Under the pieces are notes generated by a model. It had not been told where the DNA came from. It ran no database searches and saw nothing but the letters and a program-made list of their open reading frames with translations. Below, piece by piece: positions 27,183 to 38,000 of a stretch of DNA of 64,000 nucleotides. The DNA comes from Chrysomallon squamiferum (taxonomy: Eukaryota; Mollusca; Gastropoda; Neomphalida; Peltospiridae), in NCBI GenBank assembly GCA_012295275.1, contig CM022665.1, positions 22,476,002-22,540,001 on the forward strand, read 5' to 3'. The position numbers and the translations under genes were made by a program. Each line of letters opens with the position of its first letter. Within the stretch, counting starts at the first letter, position 1.

Positions 27183-27625
27183 TGCACTCGAAAATAACAC
27201 AAAAATTATATATTAACTGTTTTATTTCTGAAACAACGACTCTCGACATTAGTCGATTCACGCATATCTATTTCGTTGTCACTACATAAAAACAAAATAG
27301 TTTTTAAATAACAATATATTATGATTTTTTAAAATATTTTTCATTTTTGTTTTTTTCAAAATGGTCTTTTAAGATCTGAAGCAACAATTAAACACTAAAG
27401 AAGTAACTTTAAACAATACATATACAGTGATGTGTGTGTGTGTGTGAAAAACAAATCACTTATCGAAATCAATACAATTTCGCCTCAAGAAGATACATTT
27501 TTGGTCAGGTAAACGGACAATTCCCCACTCCACACATTAATAGTGACATATATGATACCACACTTAGAACATAATTAGTATTTTTTTATTCGATTTTAAA
27601 TCTTACACACTGGCCAATGACCTTA
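26721..27625. repeat. Duplicated spacer material with long ATT microsatellite
   Basis: 27100-27430 repeats the module seen at 19080-19380 and 21220-21500, with an ATT array at 27129-27180. 27440-27510 resembles 21536-21600. The open frames with long Ile/Asn runs here are products of the ATT array. No gene is seen. Confidence 0.7.
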
Positions 27626-27626
27626 A

Positions 27627-28290
27627 GTACATTTGGCAGTCTTGCTGCTGTCACGCCTGCCAGCGCACCGTTTGTACAGCTTTGACTGGAGTTTGTGCGT
27701 GTGGTGTCTTATACGCTTTCTGGTGCTCACCGCGCAGGTGACGTAGTACGATAGTGGCAACCTGGGCCTGATCTTTCCGTATGCTTTCAATGGCTCTCCT
27801 GCTGGTAGGGTCTATGTCCAATGAGCTTTGCAAACGCGTTGTTCCATCACTCGCATGTGTCATTGGTTCTTGATCCCCCTTCAAGAGTAATGGAAATGAC
27901 ATTCCATATGGGCGATGGGTACATGGGAGGCATGCGATGCATCAGCTGTAGAGGCTGAATATAAGGGAAGGCTCCGGACACATAGGTATTGTCAAAATAG
28001 TCCAGAGAGGTTCGAGTCCTTCTGGTGTGTGCTGCCGTAGATATGTCAAGAACATCATCCACTGGTAAAAAGGCGAGTCCATCTAGCACGCCACAGAAGA
28101 GTTTCTTATTCTCCTCTTCTCTATATCGATGTACAAGACCAAGAGACTGGATCTTACTCCATGTGGCCTGTGTTAGGTGATGGAAGCAGTCATGTACGTT
28201 AACTTCGGGTCCAAAGAATGACAACACAGCTTTTTGGTCGAAGTCAGGGATGATGGTTGTGGGAACAGTCTGGAAACCGAAATCTGTCTT
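27627..28290 (-). pseudogene. Mutator-like (MULE, FLYWCH-associated type) transposase fragment
   Basis: The minus-strand frame at 27847-28227 reads HHLTQATWSKIQSLGLVHRY, then CGVLDGLAFLPVDDV, then YFDNTYVSG and PIWNV. From memory this matches the C-terminal half of MULE transposases found in many invertebrate genomes, often paired with a FLYWCH zinc finger. It continues after a frameshift at 27651-27902 (RAIESIRKDQAQV). The N-terminal and catalytic parts and the ends of the element are missing. This is a dead fragment beside the gypsy remnant. Confidence 0.75.
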
Positions 28291-28727
28291 TTATGGCACA
28301 CCCCAACCAGAACGTGTTATTGTCCTCAGACACGAATGTCCCCTGAATCAGCATTCTCACTTAACAACGGTTTACAAAACTGCTTTTCATTATCGGTGAG
28401 ATGTTAGAAGAATTTAATGCCTGGCTTACGGCTGTGACAGTGGGTAAATCTATGTCGTCCTGAAGATCATGAGACTGGTTACAGTAGATGTTACAGGTGA
28501 TGCCTCAGTAGTGACTATATCTTTTGAATCCAGTATCTGTCATTTGTGGACATTTTTCTGAGATAATTCCCCAACCAAAGTTTCTAGTGTGTGAACATGA
28601 CCATCCACACTGAGTTTAGCAATCACCCTGTACGATCGCGGATCCCAAAATGCCCTGCATCTTATGTCTACCCAGGTGATGAAGTAGAATATCAGAATCG
28701 GTTAAATTCACATTTCGACTGCTATCT

Positions 28728-29454
28728 TTACAGTGTCTCAAGTTCAAGTTTGATGCCTGCCAATTCAAATAATTTCCGCATCCATTGATAATAGAGGAAT
28801 ATCCATTCATCAACAGCTGGCATGCCACCTTTTTGGTACTGAGTATTAAACAATAATTTTGGTTCTTGTCCAGAAAATAGAAAATATGAAGAGTACCCAG
28901 TTGATGAATGGCGAGTTGTATTGTAGGCGCAAACGATTTCTGGGAGGTATTTTGGCCAGTGTTTCTTCTGGGATGGATTCAATCTCCAAAGCAAATTATG
29001 CACTGTGCGATTGAATCGCTCAGCTTGTACATTACCTGTGGGTGGTACGGCATTGTTCTGCTTTTCTTTATCCCATACATGTTACACAACTCTTTTATCA
29101 AGTCAGATTCTCACTTCCAGACTTGATCGCTATGGATTCACCGCGGCTTACCATAATATCAAACCATTCTTTGACAAGGACTTCAGCAACTGTTCGAGAT
29201 ATCTGAGTTGGTATTTCCTGAGTAAATTTGGTGAAAACATCTGTAAGAACTAAGACATTTTTTCCGTCCATTTGTTGCAGGTTCAAGGACTGTGAAATCA
29301 ATAGCAAGGACTTCTTAGCCAGAACACTTTCCATTGCTGGATGAACTTGTGGTCTTGATTTTGACAGAAAAAACCTATGTGATTGGCAGTACTTTTCCAC
29401 ATCTACAGTTGTACCTGGCCAGAAACATATTTTTTGTACAAGTGAAAGTGTCAC
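28728..29454 (-). pseudogene. Integrase remnant of the gypsy element
   Basis: The minus frame 29098-29454 has CFWPGTTVDVEKYCQSH, the end of the zinc-binding region, then VLVLTDVFTKF, the first catalytic Asp region. The frame 28728-29003 has WPKYLPEIVCAYNTTRHSST and FLFSGQEP, the end of the integrase core. Stops separate them. This portion recurs at 57952-58410. Confidence 0.8.
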
Positions 29455-29749
29455 TCATACCTTTGTGTAATGCATGCAAGGTTTTTTTTTCACACAGTGC
29501 ATCAGGTAAAGTCAACTGGTATAACGCATTGCCATGGACTTGGTCGAATGTTTACCAAAAAGAAAGAAATGTCTTTATATTGGAGTTCTGTAACTGCAGG
29601 CGGCAAGATCTTTCCATGAATATGATGGCAGTATTTGGACAGAGAGGATGGGGAGCTAGAGCACTAGACCAAGTTGTAACACCAAATATCGAAACATCCA
29701 AGCTGTTAATTTGAACGGATGCTCGAACCATCAGTTCCTCATTAAGAAG

Positions 29750-30210
29750 GAGAGAACTGTTAGTGGGTTCAGCCATTTTCCTGGAAATCCATTCATGATC
29801 TCCTTTGGCATCATCAAAGCAACCCTTGACACATTGACGACTCAGTGAGCATTGGCATTACTTTTACCTGATTGATACTTCAGCAGGACATCAAATGGAG
29901 ATACCCAGTGCACTTCTGTGGCTCCAAGATTGGCAGTTTTAAAATAAGGTAGTGGGTTGTTGTCTGTGAATACCACAAACTATTAACCAAGCTAGTACTT
30001 AGAGAATTGATCTGGAACGGCCCATTTTAGAGCCAAGAGCTCAAGTTTCATTGAGCACTGCACTCAGCAGGTTTTAGGCTTCGACTGGCATAAGAAATAA
30101 CCACTAGTCGACCATCTTGCTCTTGAGATAGAACAGCTCCCAAAACCTGAAACCGGCATCAGTCTCAACAATGAAAGTGCCTGAAATTAGGGTAGCCTAA
30201 AATTGGACTT
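29750..30210 (-). pseudogene. RNase H-like remnant of the gypsy element
   Basis: Frame-shifted minus-strand pieces read VETDA near 30170 and VVFTDNNPLTY-like sequence near 29955-29985, as in the RNase H and connection part of gypsy pol. Stops interrupt it throughout. Confidence 0.6.
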
Positions 30211-30399
30211 GTAGTCAGCTTAAGTTTTGATTTTTTGAAAGCGTCATTACATGATTGATCCGAACATTCCTTAAAACTTGTCAACAACTTTTCCTTTCTG
30301 TTTCTTGCCACCACCTATCAGTGCATGCAGGGGACGCCGCTATCTGAGCAAAACCCTTAATGGACCTTCGAAATTAACTGGCCAATCCAAGAACTGACT

Positions 30400-30850
30400 T
30401 CAGTTCAGTCTCTCTTGTTGGTATTTTCCACTCTTTGACAACTGAAATCTTATCAAGGTCAGTAGAAATTCCCGACTCTGAAACAACATATCAAAATACT
30501 TAACATCCTTTTTAAACAAATAACATTTCTCAGGCTTCACTTTGAGACCAAATTTCCGTAGCCTACTAAATACCATTTCTAGCCTTTGGACCATTTCCTC
30601 GAAGGTGCGTCGAAACACCAGCATGTCATCTAGGTATACTTTCAGAGACTGAAGATTTTTGTCTCCCAAGCAAGCCTGTATTAGCCTTGAAAAAGTGGCT
30701 GGTGCATTACGCATATACTGATTTTTACAGCCTGTTGTTTGATTCGTTAAAACAGGCTCTAATTGTTTAAGTTTCTGCGACCATCGCATCACATCGCCTG
30801 TGACAGTCTCTTTGGAAATGGCCTAAACGACCACATTTGATGTTTGTTAC
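30400..30850 (-). pseudogene. Reverse transcriptase remnant of the gypsy element
   Basis: The minus frame contains NAPATFSRL, the catalytic YLDD box at about 30625-30636, and the downstream GLKVKPEKC motif, all typical of Ty3/gypsy reverse transcriptase. The palm N-terminal part is missing or out of frame. The equivalents at 46405-46644 and 60405-60740 have LDD at the same place but are more damaged. Confidence 0.85.
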
Positions 30851-31007
30851 TGAAATCAAAATATAAACCATATTTTGGAGAGGAATGTCTTTGATTAGAT
30901 TGAAAAGGGGGCGATGTTGGATTGGTCAGGAGTCAGGAAAACTAGCTGGAGCTGTTGTTACTGAAGGGCAAAGAGTGTCAAATCTCCTCAGCAAATGCAG
31001 GACAGCT

Positions 31008-31844
31008 TCATTGTGCTTTTGCTGAGCTTTCATATGCTACTCCAACATATCTCCCTGCCGTTACTGGCTGAACTGGCTGAAGCGGATTCCTGAACAGATA
31101 TCTCCGAAGGCAACAGATGATTAACGGCAGCCTCTTTAACCATGACATGGTGAATACATGAATCCCGAGATGTATGTTTATGCCAATCAATAGCCCAATC
31201 TCTGAGCTTGAAAAAGGATTCTGCAGGATTAGCCAGTATCTGTCGGTTGAGTTCCCGAGTCAAATGGGGATCTCTAACACCTTCGACAAAAATGGCTGTC
31301 AAATTATCTCGCTGACCATAGTAATATTAATCACGTTCCAGTTGCTTATATAGTCTTAGCAATTCATGAGCAGAGATTTATCATACCCCTGTTTTCGACT
31401 GTAGAGCCGCAAACGTTTTTGCTGTGTACGAAGAACATATGAAATATCTGCGGGTCAGGAAGTATCATCATGATTATCTATTTCCAACCTGACAGAACCT
31501 GCTAAGTGCACCTTTAGGAAACGTATGGCTCAGTTATCAGTTTGACATTTTAACTCACGCTGACCTTTGATGCCGCGAATCCAATCCTCCAAGTTAATGT
31601 TCGATCCCGGCTTACCTTGAAACCGCCGACTATGGCGTTCCCGTGACACAAAAATTATTTGTGGTTCCATGTAAGCACGGGATTGAGGTTCGACTCTTTT
31701 AGATTCCTTATCTCTCGTACTACTACTAATCGAAACTAAAAGAGTCTGATTCTCTTTGGCCTGCTCCCTAAACTGGGAATCGAGGTTTTGAAAATATCGA
31801 CTAAGCTGTTCATAACTACCTAATTCTTCTTCTATTTGCGACAT
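31008..31844 (-). pseudogene. gag-like region of the gypsy element
   Basis: Two minus-strand frames (31530-31844 and 31030-31302) encode a charged, Gln-rich N-terminal coiled segment and a capsid-like stretch (FVEGVRDPHLTREL, KLRDWAI). They are separated by stops. The call rests on position upstream of reverse transcriptase and general gag-like character; no zinc knuckle was seen. Confidence 0.6.
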
Positions 31845-32259
31845 CTTCCAAAACCACTACAGAACTATAGAATTACTTTAATTAAAATGGAATTAAAGAT
31901 TTATGAAAAGTGCAAAATTCTATCTTACTGGACTTCAGTGACTTTCAAGATTTGGTAAAATATAATTTAAAAAAAAAAAGAGAATTTGACTTACTTTTCA
32001 TTTGTCTAAAACGAACATGTTTATAGTTCTTATCATTTACTTGTTTATTTCTCCAAAAGCTCCATGCGCACTATTAAACTTATTTACTGTTATTCAATTT
32101 TAACCTAGAGTTATAACATATACACACTAAACCTAATATTAATGTCAATACTGACATCTTAATTACATAAACAGGTTATTATTATTATTTTTATTCAATA
32201 TTTATGTGAAAAAAAAATGTAAATGTTCTTGTATCAATTTGGAATCATGCACGTCAGGT

Positions 32260-32477
32260 CAATGGCGTGCAAAGGGGGGCGAAGAAAAGAACTTAACAAA
32301 TTTGGTTGATTTATATCAAAATCGAATAGTGTTTGTTTTATGTTTCATCTGTGTTTACATATTCAAAATATGTTTCTTTCTCATAATATTTCTCAGTACT
32401 TGGCCTTATACTTGAGTCTTTGGGGCATAGAATCAAGGAGTTGGCCCCGGGCATCACCAGACCTCTGCACACCACTG
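32260..32477. mobile_element. Short MITE with imperfect inverted ends
   Basis: The left end CAATGGCGTGCAAAGG and the right end (complement CAGTGGTGTGCAGAGG) match at 13 of 16 bases. The ends and size (218 bases) suggest a hAT-type MITE. The flanking 8-mers CGTCAGGT and CGTTAGTG match only partly. Confidence 0.5.
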
Positions 32478-32610
32478 CGTTAGTGATCTCTTTTCAAATG
32501 GGAATCTCGTGTCGTCAAGGATCGAGTCTCGCGTAATCGTCAACATCAAATCTTCTGTATCCCTGGTCATGTGAAGGTATTGGTTGTCTTTCAGCTATTT
32601 CTAAATATCA

Positions 32611-32624
32611 GGGTTCTGACACCA
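32611..32624 (-). other. Candidate primer-binding site of the gypsy element
   Basis: Read on the minus strand, TTTGGTGTCAGAACC lies upstream of the gag-like region, and TGGTGTCAGAA-type primer-binding sites are common in Ty3/gypsy elements. A 5' LTR would then lie at about 32625-32990, but I could not find a matching 3' LTR in the window, so this is tentative. Confidence 0.35.
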
Positions 32625-33009
32625 AATACAACGGGAGGAGAGGAAGGTAAGTGGATCTCGTGAGACTGATATACGTAATATATATCACTATCTAAGGAAT
32701 AATAAATAAGACGGCGTTTCCAATTAAAGGGCTTTAATATTAGTTAATGTCTGATATAGCAATAATAACATTTACAACATGATAACTCTGGCGTCTCCAA
32801 GGAGGACAACTGACTAGGTTCAAAAAACAAATCGCAATTATGATTCTACAGTTGCAAACTGAAAACGTAAAACCAATACAAAAAACCCCCACACGACCAA
32901 AGTCGCCACCTGAACAAATAATATGTATCAGGTGTGTTTAGTTTTAAATATATTTCCATGTGAAAACTAATACACACCCCATATTATTATTATAAATTGT
33001 AAACACTGT

Positions 33010-33190
33010 TACTTAAACTTATACCAAGTCATTTAATAAATTGTGCGCTAGCATATTCAAAATAAATGAAAGTCCACAAATAAAATATAATTGTTGTCTC
33101 TTTAATATGTAATGTCTTAATTATCCCTCATTAATAGACATATTAAAATAAAAGCAATAAACCTAAATTAATTACTAAACTCTAGCACAT
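33010..33190. repeat. Older diverged copy of the 18.6-18.8 kb module
   Basis: The sequence from TTAATAAATTG through the AAAGTCCACAA and AATATAATT stretches follows 18619-18760 with many substitutions. It lies immediately before the Tigger-derived MITE. Confidence 0.7.
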
Positions 33191-33191
33191 A

Positions 33192-33671
33192 CAGTGGAAC
33201 TCCTGGTTACGAACGCCTCGAAGCACGAACGAATCGGATTACTAACTGATCTTGGGCAATATTTGTCTCGGTTTACGAACTATAACGACGCGCCACGACA
33301 AGCTTTCTTTTGACGTCGGTTTTGACGTCACCATCTAGTAAAGATAAGAATAGAAGCTTGCGTCAAAACTGAGATCAAAGTAAGGATTATAGGCATGCCC
33401 TATAGCAAATATATATCATGAATTACATAGTTGCAACTCAATAGCTTTTGCACTGAGATCGTGCGCTTGCATTTTTTAAAGTGTTGCTGCATTTATATGT
33501 ATACATTTTTTTTTATTAAACCCTATCCAGTGTGGCGCTCAAGAAAGCAAAACGTGAAAGCGATAATGCTGGTGGAAAGTATAAACGTATCACAGTACAG
33601 GTTAAGAAATAAATAACTGTTTACGAACCGAGTTCTGGAACGAATTAAGTTCGTAACCCGAGGTTCCTCAG
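33192..33671. mobile_element. Tigger/pogo deletion derivative
   Basis: The ends are CAGTGGAACTCCTGGTTACGAA and its near-complement at 33644-33671. TA flanks both sides (33190-33191, 33672-33673), as for Tc1/mariner/pogo elements. Near the right end, a frame reads KKAKRESDNAGGKYKRITV, like the basic start of a Tigger transposase, then stops. Related elements are 62315-62603 and the right end at 61873. Confidence 0.75.
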
Positions 33672-33673
33672 TA

Positions 33674-34457
33674 TTTCCCGTGAAAGACGCCACCTACATT
33701 TTTTTGGTTATGATCGGTATTTAAGTAGCAATGATTTTACTAAAATAAAAATGGGAAGCTCATTGTTTGCATACACAATAGTATATGCTTTAGAAATTGA
33801 ATGCTTTTTGTTTTAACGAAAAAGAGTAGAAAATTAATTTTTAAATGTTTTTATATTGCCGGTTGACGGATCTTTATTATTATTATTATTATTTTATATA
33901 TATATATATAATTTTCTGTTGTAAAACTAGTATCAAGGATTATAAAGAATGTATGAATTTTTCGTGACCTAATTTATTAATAGTCAGTAGTCTCGATTAC
34001 CGCGTCGTTGTCCATGGAATTGAGAGTTGCCGAAGGGGCTCTAACGTTCATTTTTAAATTTTATTTCTTTCTTAACCAGTATAAATATAATTAGAGCAGT
34101 GTTACTGAGAAAAGTTTACAAAATATTTGGCCGCCATTCAAGAAGTAAGGACGAATCCATTTACCAAAACGAATACATTATACAAGAGGTAAACGACAAT
34201 GTAAAGCACGTGTTTAATTGAACCGTTAAAATTTAAATACGATATATCACAAACTAATTTTGCTGTAATTACTGTATGATATGTCTTATGTTTGTATCGT
34301 TCTAATAACATTTAAAGACTTCCCATTTCTATAAATGTCTTCTTTTGTATGTATTAAGTTAATTTTTGGCAGTTTATTGTTGAAAAGCGTGATTCTTAAG
34401 CTCTGTAAGTGTAAGTGAAATAAATGACATAAACTGACTTATCACTGTGTTTTGCAG
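33674..34457 (+). other. Upstream region of the TRAF gene
   Basis: 34092-34390 is shared with the pseudogene flank at 21760-22030. An ATT/TA microsatellite lies at 33872-33911. A 5' noncoding exon is expected because the first coding exon starts with a TTTGCAG acceptor at 34451-34457, but I could not place it or a promoter. Confidence 0.5.
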
Positions 34458-34473
34458 ACTAATTTTAATTGAT

Positions 34474-35072
34474 ATGGCAAGTCTTTCATCCGTTAGTACT
34501 TCACACGAATTGAGTCCTAATGATCCAGATTTTGAATACCTGGAAGAGAGATACAAGTGTTGTTACTGCAAACATGTTCTTCGTAATCCTGTCCAAACAA
34601 GGTAAATGTTTTCACAGCTCCATCTGAAACTAAACTGACATAGGATTATGCCCAGTATTAATTCGTCAAAAGTTTTATTAAATATGAAATGCCAATGAGA
34701 ATGATGTAATGTACATTTTTTGGTTAAAAAGCTATGTAAAATTAAACTGGAGGTAAACAGTTTTGCTTACATATTTGAGGCTAAATCTTTTATTGTATTA
34801 TTGTCGTGCATAATAACAGAAAATCAGCTTAATTTTGTTTCTGAATGTTTGTAGCTAATTTTGATAATATATATTTTTAAAATTAAATCAGCCATTTTGA
34901 AATATTGTTTGTCTGTTTAGCAATTAGTATTTTAATATATATATATTTTCTTTAAATGTTGAGGTGTGGACATCGCCTGTGTGAGGAATGTAGAGATCAC
35001 ATTTTTGCCAGTGGTGAGCCTGTAGCTTGTCCAGCAGGAGAGGAAGACTGTGAACTTCTGAAACGAAATGAT
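34474..35072 (+). CDS. TRAF3: RING-finger exons of the TRAF gene (two exons and one intron)
   Basis: 34474-34601 and 34964-35072 share one RING finger: YKCCYCKHVLRNPVQTR from the first, CGHRLCEECRDHIF from the second, with the intron splitting an Arg codon. The last ligand pair (C65 and C72 of the protein) is spaced by six residues. These two exons are exactly what the upstream pseudogene lacks. Confidence 0.9.
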
Positions 35073-38000
35073 GTTAGTTCAAATTAACATGCACCTTACT
35101 TTAAACACCCATTAAATCCTTGATTTAATAGTCATGAGATGAGGTTTGAACAGTAATTTGGACAGACTAATTCTTTTAAGTCTGAATCAAGCACAAACTT
35201 TTACATTAAAATAATATCACTTCACAACATTTGCAGTTTAAGTGAAATTTGGCATCCATGAACACTTCTTCACCCCTACAAGTTTGTTAAATCAAGGGTC
35301 TATTAAAATTCTGCTTGAGATCTGACAAATACTCCTTTTAATTCATTCTAAACAGACTTATATTATTCATAGGCAATGAGAGAATACAGCTGTAAAATTA
35401 ATTTTTTAAAGGTAGAAATACAAAAAGAGATAACACTGACAGAGAAAAAAAATGTTTATTTTATATATTAATTAAAGATTCAGTTATTTTTATTTGCTTC
35501 AGATACTTAGATGCCGTGTGTGTGTGTGCGTGTGCGCGCGCACGCACGCGTAATTTTTTTTTTTTTTTAATACTTATCTTTGCTTATCCCATACTACAGG
35601 TCTTTTTTTTTGCACCAATTATTGAGCAATAAGAACACTCAAACTCGGTACACCTATCTAATCATGACTTTTTGTATCATTCATGAATATATACATATAA
35701 GTAGTTAATCTTAGAATCCTGCTTGTCTTTATTTATTTATTATTCATATAACAAATTTGCAGCAGATGTTTTTCCTGATAACAGAAGAAATAAAAAATCA
35801 TGTACTGATACTTCTCTGATTTGCAGATTTATCCAGATACAAGTGTGCGAAGAGAAATCCAGAATCTTCTTGTTCGTTGTCCAAATTCAAAAGAAGGATG
35901 CTCTGATAAGGTTCCATGGAAAAATATTGAGGTTGGTTCTAAAACTGAGACAAAAAAAGAAAGATATAATAATGGAAAATTAGAAATGAAAAATTGTTGT
36001 TGATGTTATTATAAATAATGCAAGAAAATTATATATTAATTAGTACTGTTTTTATCATAACTGTTATTATTTTAAAATCAGCATTTAATGATTCAGAAAG
36101 ACAAATGCTGGGGCACATATAATTAGTAACTTCACTTGATTTATTAACATTTTCTGCATCAAATATGATTTTGACAGATGTAAATATATTAATGTAAATG
36201 ATTTAATTATGGTATTCTTTTAGAAACATGTAGCTGAATGTGAATTCAAACCTGTGGACTGTCGAAACAAGAACTTTGGTTGTGAAACACGGTTGACTGA
36301 GAGTGCGATTAGTGCTCATGAAGCTGAATGTCCTTATCGTCAAACATGCTGCAAAAAATGTGGACAAACATACATTTTTTATTTGGCCAGAGTAATACTG
36401 TTGCTTAATTTTTTTATATTTGATACCAAAAAATATATATATTGCCACTAACATTTTTATAAAACATGTATAATGTGTGAAAGCATGCATTTTATAGATA
36501 TAATTTTTGAAGAAATTATTCTATTACTAAAGGAATTTTTTTATCTGATGTGAAATGTGTATGTAATATGTTGCCAATAACAATTTTGTTTTTCATAGAA
36601 ATTACGAAGAAATGTAATGACATTATTTCTCACAAAATATACTTGTTAAAATATGCATTATCAAGGTAATTATATTAATACCATAGTAATTTTATATCTA
36701 ATACAAAAAAGAGACAAATTACCTTTTTATAAAATATACAATAAAGAAATTTATATCAGATAATAATTAAAATGAAAAGACTTTACTAATGAAAATATGC
36801 ACATTATGGACAACCTTATAAAATAATTTTATATCTGATAGTGAAAGTAAATAAATATAATAAAAATCCAAATCTTTATAAAATACGTAACAAAGAAATG
36901 TAATAACGCTACTTATTATTTGAATAATGCACCACAATATCAAATAATTATTCTATTACTTAAGGAAGTTTTTATCTGAAAAAAGAAGAGATACTGTCGA
37001 TAACATTTTTATAAAATATGTGACTAATGAATTTAATAACATTATTTAAAATGAAACCATGTTACTCTTGTTAAAATGTAATTTTCAAAACTCGTTATTA
37101 AAACATCTATTACAACAAACAGTTTTATAAAATGATTAATAATACAGTTTAATGTTGCTTAACTTAGAATACAATTCTGCAGTGGATTATTTTCTTTAAT
37201 TTAAATAAAATGTATTTAATACTTTCATGTCTCTTTGGCATTAGAAAACACTTGTATTCAAACTGCTGGATGGTAAACATAAAAAGTAAATCCATACAAG
37301 TTATCTGTGTAAAATTAAAATAAAGATGGTTCTGTTTTAATGACATTTAGCAGTTTCAGTATTTATAAATAAGATGTAGTTATTTGGAATTTATATTGCA
37401 CAAAGTAAATATATACAAGACTCATAACATGATTTAAAAAAAACAACAACAGCTGAATAATAAGGCAAAATATTAACTAATAAACCATGGTTAACTATGA
37501 AAGAAGCAATTTTATCAGATTGTTGGATATTTCTAAGCTTAAAACAATGACTCAAAACAAAATGAATGATTCTGCCAACCACAGTACAGGGAATGTCACT
37601 GATGACTGATTATTAATAGAAACTAGATGCAGAAATGGAACACTAAACAAAGAGAAATTGAATTATTTAAAAAAAATAACTACAATTACTATGTTTATTA
37701 TTTCTAATGGTAACTGAAATTATTTTAGTTTGAATGAGTACCTATTTAAATATTATTATAAAAATATATTACTAATAGTTGTTAAATAAAAAGATGTAGA
37801 AATTGTATTTCACAAAATAACTTTCAAAATAATGGTTTAGAAATTAATTATTTTTTGTAACAGAATGTTAATTTTACTTGCTGTAGAATATAACATTTAT
37901 TTTTTGGTTTTTGTTAATTTGAAAGTATTGGAAGAAAAAAGTTTAAAGTCAAAATAACATTTTAAATAATTTACAGCAACATGAAGAAAATGATTGTCCA

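Larger units (their letters stand above)
28360..31850 (-). mobile_element. Decayed Ty3/gypsy-type LTR retrotransposon, internal region
   Basis: Read on the minus strand, the order is gag-like (31844 down to about 31000), reverse transcriptase (about 30840-30400), RNase H-like (about 30200-29750), integrase (about 29560-28730) and a tail (28730-28360). RT before integrase is the Ty3/gypsy order. Every domain is broken by frameshifts and stops, so it is not functional. Fragments of the same family recur at 45866-46644, 57952-58410 and 59545-60740. LTRs were not confirmed. Confidence 0.85.

Noticed and set aside
27034-27289. Open frames with long Ile or Asn runs
   Set aside because: These are direct products of the ATT microsatellite at 27129-27180.
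36203-36490. Minus-strand frame conserved between 36203-36490 and 22925-23155
   Set aside because: It is the reverse complement of the TRAF zinc-finger exon and its pseudogene copy, so conservation reflects the sense strand.
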